The position numbers and the translations under genes are program-made. Under the pieces are notes generated by a model, which was not told the DNA's origin, made no database searches, and worked only from the letters and a program-made list of their open reading frames with translations. From positions 1-8,450 of the forward strand of contig JBIJDM010000120.1 of assembly GCA_044344145.1 (NCBI GenBank): a DNA stretch of 8,450 bases, given 5' to 3'. Below, piece after piece: positions 1-6,042 of this stretch. How positions within the stretch are numbered: position 1 is the first letter of the stretch; each line of letters begins with the position of its first letter. This DNA is from JBAXGE01 sp044344145. Its GTDB lineage: Bacteria > Planctomycetota > Phycisphaerae > WQYP01.

Positions 1-1152
1 ACGGTGATCGAGGCGAATCGTTATGTGAACGGCGGGCCGCATATCAATCCGGGTAACAACCCCGGCCGCAGCGGTTATGCGCTGGACCCCGGCGATCTGT
101 TCGCGGATGTGTCGGTGCTGAAGAATCCCGCCGAATTAGCGGTGAATGCCCGGCAGGTGGCGGGGCTGCCCTACATTATCCCGGAAAGCTCCTGGGTTCC
201 GCCGATGAATCATCAGAGCGAAGGGCCGTTTCTGGTGGCGGCATATAGCAGTCTTAACGGCGTGGACGGGTATTATTGGTTTGCCACCGGCACACCCGCG
301 TGGGAGGCGAATCTGGGCAAGTGGACCTGTGCCGATCCGGTGCAGATGGGCGGCTTTCCCGCAGCGGCGCTGGCGTATCGCAAACGGCTGATTAAAGCTG
401 CGGACAAGCCCGCCGTATTCGAGCAGCGACCGCTGGCGGATTTGTGGGCGCTAAAGCCCACAGCATTGGCGGAAGAGGCGGGTTTTGATCCCAATCGTGA
501 TACCGCACCCCAGACCCGCAGCGCGGGGGGGAGTGTTCATCCGTTGGCGTATCTGGTCGGGCCGGTGCTGGCGCAGTACAACGCCCCGGCGTATCGATTG
601 CAGACTGATGATCTGAATAAATATATCAACCCCGCCCTGTCGACGGTATCGTCAAGTACCGGCGAATTGCGCTGGGACTATGGCCGGGGCGTGTGTACCT
701 TAACGGCCCCGGGGGCGCAGGGCGCCACGGGTATGCTGGGGGCTGTTTCGCCGTTGACTCTGCCGGCGGTGACGATTACCACGGGCAATACGTACGCCAC
801 GCTCTGGGTGGTGAGTATGGATGATCAGCCCCTGACCCAAAGCCATAAAATATTGGTGCAGGTAACCACGCAGGCCCGGCCGCATGGCTGGAACGTCGAA
901 GCCACCGAATTCAGCCCCGGCAAGAATCAGCCCACGCAGGCGGGCTACAAAATTCTGGCCACCGGCGGGGCGCCGTGGAATGTGGTGAATACTGATATCA
1001 GTCTGGTGGTTAATAATCCACACCTGCAGCAGGCCACGTTATTGGATGCCAATGGTTATGCAGTGGCCGGCGTTCCCGTGACCACCGCAGCGGGAACTGT
1101 GCAGATAAAATTGCCCCCCAACGCGCTCTATGTGATGTTGGAAGGCAAATAA
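1..1152 (+). CDS. Glycoside-hydrolase-like protein, C-terminal part (5' end cut by window edge)
   Basis: The reading frame is open from base 1 (ACG GTG ATC GAG) to the TAA at 1150-1152, so the start lies outside the window and the GTG at 4 need not be the true start. Counting from that GTG, residues 1-100 look like the last strands of a TIM-barrel hydrolase: a segment rich in Asn, Gly and Pro, then YIIPESSWVPP with Glu61 in a nucleophile-like position, then EGPFLVAAYSSLNGVDGYYWFA, in which the hydrolase would reach the barrel end. Residues from about 215 to 382 look like an all-beta C-terminal domain (WDYGRGVCTLTAPGAQGATG, then alternating beta-strand stretches). The resemblance is to large glycosidase-like proteins often left hypothetical in PVC bacteria; the substrate cannot be named. 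The next gene begins about 50 bases downstream on the same strand with no terminator seen between, so read-through is possible. Hydrolase class is likely; family uncertain. Confidence 0.72.
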   Translation, partial: TVIEANRYVNGGPHINPGNNPGRSGYALDPGDLFADVSVLKNPAELAVNARQVAGLPYIIPESSWVPPMNHQSEGPFLVAAYSSLNGVDGYYWFATGTPAWEANLGKWTCADPVQMGGFPAAALAYRKRLIKAADKPAVFEQRPLADLWALKPTALAEEAGFDPNRDTAPQTRSAGGSVHPLAYLVGPVLAQYNAPAYRLQTDDLNKYINPALSTVSSSTGELRWDYGRGVCTLTAPGAQGATGMLGAVSPLTLPAVTITTGNTYATLWVVSMDDQPLTQSHKILVQVTTQARPHGWNVEATEFSPGKNQPTQAGYKILATGGAPWNVVNTDISLVVNNPHLQQATLLDANGYAVAGVPVTTAAGTVQIKLPPNALYVMLEGK

Positions 1153-1192
1153 TCTTGACGCATACTGGATCGTAAATGGTGGTACGCAACGC

Positions 1193-1198
1193 AAGGAG
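1193..1198 (+). promoter_or_regulatory. Shine-Dalgarno site deciding the DUF421 start
   Basis: AAGGAG is a near-perfect anti-16S match. It lies 6 bases before the ATG at 1205 and 3 before the ATG at 1202, which favours the downstream start. Confidence 0.75.
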
Positions 1199-1204
1199 CC
1201 GATG

Positions 1205-1684
1205 ATGTGGATATTAAGTCTGCCGTGGTGGGAGTTTGTGGTGCGGGCCGCCGTGGTCTATGTCTTTATGCTGGTCCTGCTGCGGATCACCGGCAAACGG
1301 CAGGTGGGGCAGTTGGCACCGTTTGATCTGGTGTTGCTGCTGGTCTTGAGCAACGCCGTACAGAATTCCATGAATGGGGGCGATAATTCGGTGCTGGGGG
1401 GGATTATTCTGGCGGTCACCTTGGTGGCGTTGAATTACGGCGTCAGCTGGCTGACCTTCCGCAACAAACGGCTGGAGGCCATTGTGGAAGGCCGGCCCGT
1501 CATTTTGGTGCACCGCGGCAACATTCAGCGTGAGGCGATGCGGGAAATGAAAATGACCACCCACGAACTTAACGCCGCCCTGCGCGCGGCCGGCTGTACC
1601 ACGGCGGATGAAGTCTTGGTGGCGGTATTGGAAAACAGCGGACAGATTACCGTGGTGCCCAGAAAGAAAGATGCTGAGACTTAA
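1205..1684 (+). CDS. DUF421 / YetF-YcaP family inner-membrane protein
   Basis: About 159 residues. Numbered from the upstream in-frame ATG at 1202, three hydrophobic stretches are seen near residues 11-28, 39-56 and 63-84, followed by a soluble C-terminal domain (about 88-155). The family signature is clear: RITGKRQVGQLAPFDLV between helices 1 and 2, and in the soluble part LEAIVEGRPVILVHRGNI, then MREMKMTTHELNAALRAAG and a final strand ENSGQITVVP. These proteins are small integral membrane proteins of unsettled function (Escherichia coli YcaP, Bacillus YetF); this copy is shorter than YetF, like the compact versions in many Gram-negative bacteria. Two ATGs are adjacent (1202 and 1205). The AAGGAG at 1193-1198 sits 6 bases before the second and only 3 before the first, so I chose 1205; the difference is one methionine. 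The gene converges on the Tim44-like gene with only 16 bases between the stops. Confidence 0.9.
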   Translation: MWILSLPWWEFVVRAAVVYVFMLVLLRITGKRQVGQLAPFDLVLLLVLSNAVQNSMNGGDNSVLGGIILAVTLVALNYGVSWLTFRNKRLEAIVEGRPVILVHRGNIQREAMREMKMTTHELNAALRAAGCTTADEVLVAVLENSGQITVVPRKKDAET

Positions 1685-1700
1685 ACCCGTTGCCGGCGCC

Positions 1701-3221
1701 TTATAAGTCCATGATCTGCCGCAGTTCGGGATCATTATGCGGGCGGACGGCCTCCAGTAGCCAGCCATGCAGCCCATCGGCCAGCGGGGTATTGCAGTAT
1801 TCGCACGCATCGGATTCAGTGATCGTCAGCGGGGCGCCGCAGTTGGGGCAGTGGGCCGAAGTAATGGCCTGCTTGGGATTGGTCACGCACTGGGCGGAGC
1901 GTTGCAGCAGATACCAACTGTACCGTGGGCGATTTTCGGAAATGGGTTGCGGCGGGCGGTCGGCACTGAGCCGATACGCGACGCCGGACCAGTGGATTTC
2001 CACCAGGGCGCGGTCGGGGCGTTGGGCACTGCCGGGCTTGAGGGCGATGGTGGTCACCGAGCCCACACCCGCATCGAGATAGCATTGCCGCTGGCCATTG
2101 ACGGTCTGGGTCACTTGCGGGGCAAACCAGGCGATAAAGCCATGATCGGCCACCTTGCGCAGCGGATTCACCGACCCCAGACGCTGGGCGGCCAGCACGC
2201 GCCAGAACATCACCGACACCCGGTCTTCCAAATCGGCGGGAGTGAAGTCGGGATCGCGCTGGCGCAGAATCGGCAGCAGCGGTAGCGCTGGCGTGATCGC
2301 CCGCTGCCATTCCTGCGCCTGGGTGATTTCGGTCAGCACCCAATCGTACCGTGCCCCGCGCAGTTCCGCGTGACAGTGGTCGCACTGGGCGTTTTGGTTG
2401 ATCTTGAGGGCCGCGCCGCAATTCGGGCAGTTGCCCTCCATCAGGCCGGTGGTGACGGATTTTGCCCCGCATTTACGCACAAAGGTCCAGTATTCGGTGA
2501 ACGGTTCGGGGGTGATATCACCACTGAGTACCCGGCCTTCCAGATTCAGCCGGCGGTCCAGCGCCGCGGCATTGATCCGCACCGTGGCGATGTCATAAAC
2601 CCCATCGGATTCCGCGTGCATCAGCAGCACCCCGAGCACGCCGATCTGGCTCATATCGTTGCGATAGCCCAGAAACCGCTGTTCGGCAAATTGCAGCGTG
2701 AAACGCTCGTAGATGGCATCAGAGATAAAGGGGCGTACCGGATCGAGATTCTGCTCGGACCAGGCATTTTGCACGGCGATAAACCCCGCCCGGACGCGGG
2801 TGTAGAATTTGTCATGATCGAAACGCGGATCGCGCACACTCAGGGCGGCGATGGCCTTATAAACATTGCTGGCTGCTGCGGGCTGGAGCACGGAACTGGA
2901 GGGATTGTAGAGCCGGGTGGACTGGTCCGCACGCGGGATCGCATCATCCAGGGTCACGCCGGGAACTTGGATATATTTGTTGCCGCGCAGGTATTTGAAC
3001 AGGTGGCTGATCGCAACGGCCAAGCCCGTGACAATGAGGATAACCACACACACCGGATCGGTGAGATCAAGATCGCCCCCGTCCCCGGACGAGCCCCCGG
3101 AGGAACCGCCACCACTGCTGAAACTTTCCCCGCCCCCGGCGCGCCCATACGCGCTAACGCAGATGAGGAGGACCAAAACCAGAGCCAACCAGCCCCGGCG
3201 GATAAAAGTCTTGAGGTGCAT
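1701..3221 (-). CDS. Membrane-anchored Tim44-like protein with two zinc ribbons
   Basis: 506 residues from the ATG at 3221. The frame stays open to a TTG at 3257, but the ATG start puts a textbook signal segment at the very N-terminus: HLKTFIRR, then the hydrophobic core WLALVLVLLICVS and a possible cut after AYG. A Gly/Ser-rich linker follows (about residues 28-50), then a second membrane helix (about 57-75) flanked by KYLRGNK. Residues about 118-258 match a bacterial Tim44-like (NTF2-fold) domain. A four-Cys ribbon follows at C265, C268, C280, C283. A second, more diverged Tim44-like region (about 315-445) then leads to another ribbon at C458, C461, C473, C476. Both ribbons share CPNCGAxL...C..C and a following Trp-Leu strand, so the unit looks duplicated. 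Positive residues after helix 2 suggest that the Tim44 and ribbon parts face the cytoplasm. Partners are unknown; related proteins are sparsely characterised. No Shine-Dalgarno precedes the ATG. Confidence 0.85.
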   Translation of the reverse strand: MHLKTFIRRGWLALVLVLLICVSAYGRAGGGESFSSGGGSSGGSSGDGGDLDLTDPVCVVILIVTGLAVAISHLFKYLRGNKYIQVPGVTLDDAIPRADQSTRLYNPSSSVLQPAAASNVYKAIAALSVRDPRFDHDKFYTRVRAGFIAVQNAWSEQNLDPVRPFISDAIYERFTLQFAEQRFLGYRNDMSQIGVLGVLLMHAESDGVYDIATVRINAAALDRRLNLEGRVLSGDITPEPFTEYWTFVRKCGAKSVTTGLMEGNCPNCGAALKINQNAQCDHCHAELRGARYDWVLTEITQAQEWQRAITPALPLLPILRQRDPDFTPADLEDRVSVMFWRVLAAQRLGSVNPLRKVADHGFIAWFAPQVTQTVNGQRQCYLDAGVGSVTTIALKPGSAQRPDRALVEIHWSGVAYRLSADRPPQPISENRPRYSWYLLQRSAQCVTNPKQAITSAHCPNCGAPLTITESDACEYCNTPLADGLHGWLLEAVRPHNDPELRQIMDL

Positions 3222-3228
3222 AACAATA

Positions 3229-3257
3229 AATATAAGCGCAGCGGGGCAAACGCCCAA
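3229..3257 (-). promoter_or_regulatory. Candidate promoter giving a leaderless Tim44-like mRNA
   Basis: Read on the minus strand, TTGGGC (3257-3252) is followed after 17 bases by TATATT (3234-3229), a 5-of-6 match to the -10 consensus; the -35 matches only at TTG. Seven bases separate the -10 from the ATG at 3221, so the transcript would start at or very near the start codon. This agrees with the absence of a ribosome binding site there. Confidence 0.4.
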
Positions 3258-3284
3258 AGCGACCGGTCCGAAATTCCGCCCCGC
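3241..3284. repeat. Inverted repeat between the GH42-like and Tim44-like genes
   Basis: GCGGGGC at 3241-3247 and GCCCCGC at 3278-3284 are perfect complements separated by 30 bases. The left arm overlaps a smaller alternative hairpin, GGGC (3244-3247) with GCCC (3252-3255) around a 4-base loop. On the minus strand both lie just after the hydrolase stop and before the T-rich stretch leading to the next ATG, so a terminator or attenuator-like role is conceivable. The long loop and the interrupted T stretch make this weak. Confidence 0.3.
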
Positions 3285-3285
3285 G

Positions 3286-5475
3286 TTATTTTTCCAGCCG
3301 TAACCACCGGCCCGAATGCCCGGCCAAGGGGATCGGCTTGCCTAATTCCAGCACCGCACCGGTGACCGCGTCGGTCATGCGGGTATAACGATACGCCTTG
3401 GTATCCAGCGTCACGGTTGTGGCGGCGTCATCATTAATCAGGAAATAGTGATCCGCCGCCGGACTGGCCAGCCGGTAGACCAACGCACCGGGGCAGGCGT
3501 ACGGCGCACGGTACCCGCCCAGCGTGTTGGCCACCAACAGACGTTCCATGGCCGCATTGCCCGGCCGGTAGCAGTTCAAACTGGCTTGGGCCGCGATAAT
3601 GACGGCCGTCCCCTGACCCACGTGGGCTTCCGTGATGGCGGGACGGTCATATTCGCCATACTTGGCCAGCACCCGCGCGGTGGTGGGGGTGAGTTGGGCG
3701 GTAAAGCCGGGGGTGATATTCACCCCGTTGATGCTGTAGGGGGTGTTGTCGTTGGCATAATGAAATTCGTTGAGTACCACGCCGAAGGTCTGTTCAAAAA
3801 CACTGCCCCGGTCGGTATTGAACACCACGCCGTGACCATCAAAATACGCGCACGGCAGGTCCAGCACCAGGCGCCCGCCCGCTTGTACGTAGTCATGCAG
3901 CAGTTTTTGTAACTCCGCACTGAGTGCGATAAATGCGGGCACATAGATGATCCGGTAACGTGGCCCCAGACCGCGCTGCAGATTGCGCGGGGTGACATAT
4001 TCCCACGGGACATTGGCGTTCATGAGCGCCCGACTGACACCGATGCGTGCCCGCACGGGCAGGGTGCGATAAAACGTGCGTCCCGATACGGCCATCGCCG
4101 CCCACATGGCGTCGTTTTCCCAGTCCTGCAAGACGCCTACCAGTGGTTCTTTGTGGGCGTTCCAGAGTTCGCGGCGATATTTCACGGCCGCCTTGCCGAT
4201 AGCGCCGGCTTGGATGGCCCGCGGGGTCACATTGCGGTTGCGGTCCAGCAGGGCATATTCCCCCGCCTCCCAGCCGGCAGTACGTGCGTTCCACGTCCAG
4301 AGGCCAAAACCTTTGAAACCAGCGGCCAGCCAGGAGAGCATCAATTGGGTGATGGTGTTTTCGTCGGTGGTGAAGCCGGGTTGGGCGTTACGTGTTTCTT
4401 CGACGAAGGGGGACTTGCCGCCGGAGAAAAATTGCGGCCCGCCGGTGGATTCCCACGTGGCGGACCAGATGCCTTTGGCCCAGTCGGCGGCGATCTGCGA
4501 TTGCATATAAACCGGCCGCACCACTTCGAAGGCGACCTCTTCAAAATGCCAAGCCAGATGCATCGAAGGGTAAAAACTGCCCCCCTCGGCCATGGCTTCC
4601 GCGACGCCTTCCATATCCATGCCACGATAGGCGAAGGGCAGAAACAGCCCCATTTCCCCGCCCGCCCGGATGGGTTCATCGGGGTCTATCTGTTGGTGGG
4701 CTTGCACTTTTTGCGTCACGCGCTGCAGATAACGATCCGCCCGGAAGCGCAGCACATCGCGGATGCGCCGATAATCATGGCCGAGAAAACCTGCGCGGAT
4801 TCCCGCTTCGACCTGAGCCCAATCCTGCCAATTCAGCAACTGCCGACCGCCCAGGCCGACATGCTGGGCGTTCCACGCCGTTTGCAGGGCGGTGACGGAG
4901 CCGTAGGTTTGTTCCAGCCAGCGCACAAACTCGGGCACCGATTCGGGGTCCAGTTCATAGCCTTTGAAATCATCCACCATACCGGGCACCCAGGTGGCAT
5001 CGCGTGAACCGGTGTGGGCTTTGGCCATGTGGGGTATCACCGGCGCCGGGCCGGGCCGGCCGATGCGCTGGCGGATCAATTCCCGCTGGTGGGCCAAGAC
5101 CTTGGGATGGGCCAGCGCGGCATCAATCTCCATGTCCGCGGGCAGGCCCAACTGGGTCAGTAGTTCGGGGGTGATATCGGCAAAGCCACCCTCGGCATAC
5201 CAGAACGGCCACAACCCCTCATCCAGTGCGATATGCAGAATCTTTTCCGCCGGCCATTCGGGCGTGCCGGAGGTTTGTTTTAGACACGTGAACCCCAATT
5301 CTTTCATGGTGCGGAAATGCTGCCGGGCATCCGCTTCGGTCATGCCCGGCCAGGGCAAAAATACCGCTCCCACCGGCATGGGCGCCAGATGGCGGAACTT
5401 GCGCTGTAATGCGGTTTCATGCAGGGCGTCTATTTTGGCATGCAAAAACGGATCCGACGGAGCAACACCGGCCAT
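3286..5475 (-). CDS. GH42 / beta-galactosidase-like glycoside hydrolase, atypical
   Basis: 729 residues, about the size of GH42 beta-galactosidases. The N-terminus has no signal peptide, so a cytoplasmic enzyme acting on imported oligosaccharides is inferred. Residues about 35-435 look like the TIM barrel: MKELGFTCLKQ (strand/helix 1 region), SVPEFVRWLEQTYGSVTALQTAW at 179-201, which matches the GH42 segment following the acid/base loop, ATWESTGGPQFF with Glu342 as probable nucleophile, and GFKGFGLWTWNARTAGWEAGEY at 386-407, matching the barrel end. Residues about 445-660 resemble the flavodoxin-like trimerisation domain (VGVLQDWEND, RIIYVPAFIALS, YVQAGGRLVLD), and the last 65 form a small beta domain. 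The expected Asn-Glu of the acid/base motif is not evident before residue 179; Glu174 or another Glu might replace it. The ATG is preceded by GAGG six bases away (5484-5481). It lies downstream of the cupin in the same direction. Fold assignment is fairly secure; substrate unknown. Confidence 0.8.
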   Translation of the reverse strand: MAGVAPSDPFLHAKIDALHETALQRKFRHLAPMPVGAVFLPWPGMTEADARQHFRTMKELGFTCLKQTSGTPEWPAEKILHIALDEGLWPFWYAEGGFADITPELLTQLGLPADMEIDAALAHPKVLAHQRELIRQRIGRPGPAPVIPHMAKAHTGSRDATWVPGMVDDFKGYELDPESVPEFVRWLEQTYGSVTALQTAWNAQHVGLGGRQLLNWQDWAQVEAGIRAGFLGHDYRRIRDVLRFRADRYLQRVTQKVQAHQQIDPDEPIRAGGEMGLFLPFAYRGMDMEGVAEAMAEGGSFYPSMHLAWHFEEVAFEVVRPVYMQSQIAADWAKGIWSATWESTGGPQFFSGGKSPFVEETRNAQPGFTTDENTITQLMLSWLAAGFKGFGLWTWNARTAGWEAGEYALLDRNRNVTPRAIQAGAIGKAAVKYRRELWNAHKEPLVGVLQDWENDAMWAAMAVSGRTFYRTLPVRARIGVSRALMNANVPWEYVTPRNLQRGLGPRYRIIYVPAFIALSAELQKLLHDYVQAGGRLVLDLPCAYFDGHGVVFNTDRGSVFEQTFGVVLNEFHYANDNTPYSINGVNITPGFTAQLTPTTARVLAKYGEYDRPAITEAHVGQGTAVIIAAQASLNCYRPGNAAMERLLVANTLGGYRAPYACPGALVYRLASPAADHYFLINDDAATTVTLDTKAYRYTRMTDAVTGAVLELGKPIPLAGHSGRWLRLEK

Positions 5476-5480
5476 GGTTT

Positions 5481-5484
5481 CCTC
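5481..5484 (-). promoter_or_regulatory. Shine-Dalgarno site of the GH42-like gene
   Basis: On the minus strand the bases before the start read TGAGGAAACC-ATG. GAGG is placed at a normal distance and supports the ATG at 5475 as the start. In the 98-base gap to the cupin gene I see no convincing -35/-10 pair for this gene. Confidence 0.6.
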
Positions 5485-5573
5485 ATCTCGTAAAAACTAC
5501 AGTCCGACCAATAACCATGGGACTATATGGTAACGGAAACCGGGCAAGGTGTGCGAATCAACAAAAAATACCC

Positions 5574-5894
5574 TTAGCTCCGGATCATCGTCAGAACCAT
5601 TTTCATGGCTGTCTGCGCTTTGAGTGCGTGGGGCTGGTGGGCGGGCATCAGGATGATTTCGCCGGCGTGGGTTGGGTGGACCTGCCCGGCGATGGTGATG
5701 TCCACTGTGCCTTCCAGCACCTGAACCAGTGCATCAAACGGGGCGGTATGTTCGCTGAGTTCCTGTCCGGCGGCGAAGGCAAACAGACTCACATTACCGG
5801 TTTTTTGCTTCAGAATCACGCGGCTGACCACCGCGGAGGGCTGATAGGCGACCAAATCCAATAACTTAAGCGCTTGGGCGGGAGGGGTTTCCAT
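5574..5894 (-). CDS. Small single-domain cupin protein
   Basis: 106 residues forming one cupin barrel. The first conserved motif reads GQELSEHTAPFDALVQVLEG (residues 43-62) with His49 as metal-ligand candidate; the usual second His and the Glu of the classic motif are replaced by an Ala-Pro-Phe-Asp stretch, as is typical of this small-cupin subgroup. The second motif is GEIILMPAHQPHAL (78-91) with Pro84 and His89. The C-terminus KMVLTMIRS is also characteristic of the subgroup. Such proteins are widespread stand-alone cupins whose substrate is generally unknown; binding of a small molecule or a sugar-related role is only a guess from the neighbours. No signal peptide. AGGAAA lies about 8 bases before the ATG (5892-5894). 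It is the first gene of the leftward set and is divergent from the beta-helix gene. Confidence 0.9.
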   Translation of the reverse strand: METPPAQALKLLDLVAYQPSAVVSRVILKQKTGNVSLFAFAAGQELSEHTAPFDALVQVLEGTVDITIAGQVHPTHAGEIILMPAHQPHALKAQTAMKMVLTMIRS

Positions 5895-5938
5895 GATTGC
5901 GTTTCCTGTTCTGCCGGAAGGCGTAGAATTTCCAGCTA

Positions 5939-5944
5939 ATCATA
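5939..5944 (-). promoter_or_regulatory. Candidate -10 box for the cupin gene
   Basis: On the minus strand TATGAT (5944-5939), a 5-of-6 match to TATAAT, lies 44 bases before the cupin ATG. No recognisable -35 stands 16-18 bases upstream, where the GC-rich inverted repeat is found instead, so an activator-dependent promoter is possible. Confidence 0.25.
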
Positions 5945-5952
5945 GCGCGCAG

Positions 5953-5981
5953 TTGCCCCCCGGCTGCCGGGGCGCGACAAT
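5953..5981 (+). promoter_or_regulatory. Weak candidate promoter of the beta-helix gene
   Basis: TTGCCC (5953-5958) and GACAAT (5976-5981) are 17 bases apart, each a 4-of-6 match. The spacer contains the CCCCGG-CTG-CCGGGG inverted repeat, a typical place for an operator. Confidence 0.3.
5958..5972. repeat. Perfect GC inverted repeat in the divergent control region
   Basis: CCCCGG (5958-5963), spacer CTG, CCGGGG (5967-5972). It lies in the middle of the cupin/beta-helix divergent region, inside the spacer of the weak rightward promoter and next to the leftward -10. A regulator binding site is plausible; in RNA it would be a tight hairpin without a T tract. Confidence 0.45.
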
Positions 5982-5995
5982 AGGGGCAGGAATTA

Positions 5996-6014
5996 TGGCC
6001 CGCCGACCGGGCCA
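5996..6014. repeat. Second inverted repeat upstream of the beta-helix gene
   Basis: TGGCCCG (5996-6002) and CGGGCCA (6008-6014) are perfect 7-base complements around a 5-base loop CCGAC. It would fall in the 5' leader of the beta-helix mRNA, 14 bases before the AAGGA ribosome binding site at 6029-6033. It could be an mRNA hairpin or a protein site. No T tract follows closely enough to call a terminator. Confidence 0.45.
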
Positions 6015-6042
6015 GACAGGTCTTTAGCAAGGATATCCCCGC

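Noticed and set aside
1155..1180. TTGACG before the DUF421 gene as a promoter -35
   Set aside because: No acceptable -10 box stands 16-18 bases downstream (GGTGGT at 17).
3222..3257. TTG at 3257 as the start of the Tim44-like protein
   Set aside because: It would put 12 residues before the signal segment, has no ribosome binding site, and overlaps the candidate -35 box.
2370..3365. 331-codon open frame on the plus strand opposite the Tim44-like gene
   Set aside because: No recognisable motif; the opposite frame has signal segment, Tim44-like domain and zinc ribbons.
4153..5007. 284-codon open frame on the plus strand opposite the GH42-like gene
   Set aside because: Composition is that of an antisense shadow, and the opposite frame shows hydrolase motifs throughout.
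5514..5531. ACCAT / ATGGT inverted repeat with TATAGT on the minus strand upstream of the GH42-like gene as promoter/operator
   Set aside because: TATAGT has no -35 at a usable distance (TTGCCC is only 14 bases away), and 5-base arms are expected by chance.
5555..5573. T run on the minus strand just after the cupin stop as an intrinsic terminator
   Set aside because: No GC-rich stem precedes the T run, so the pattern is incomplete.
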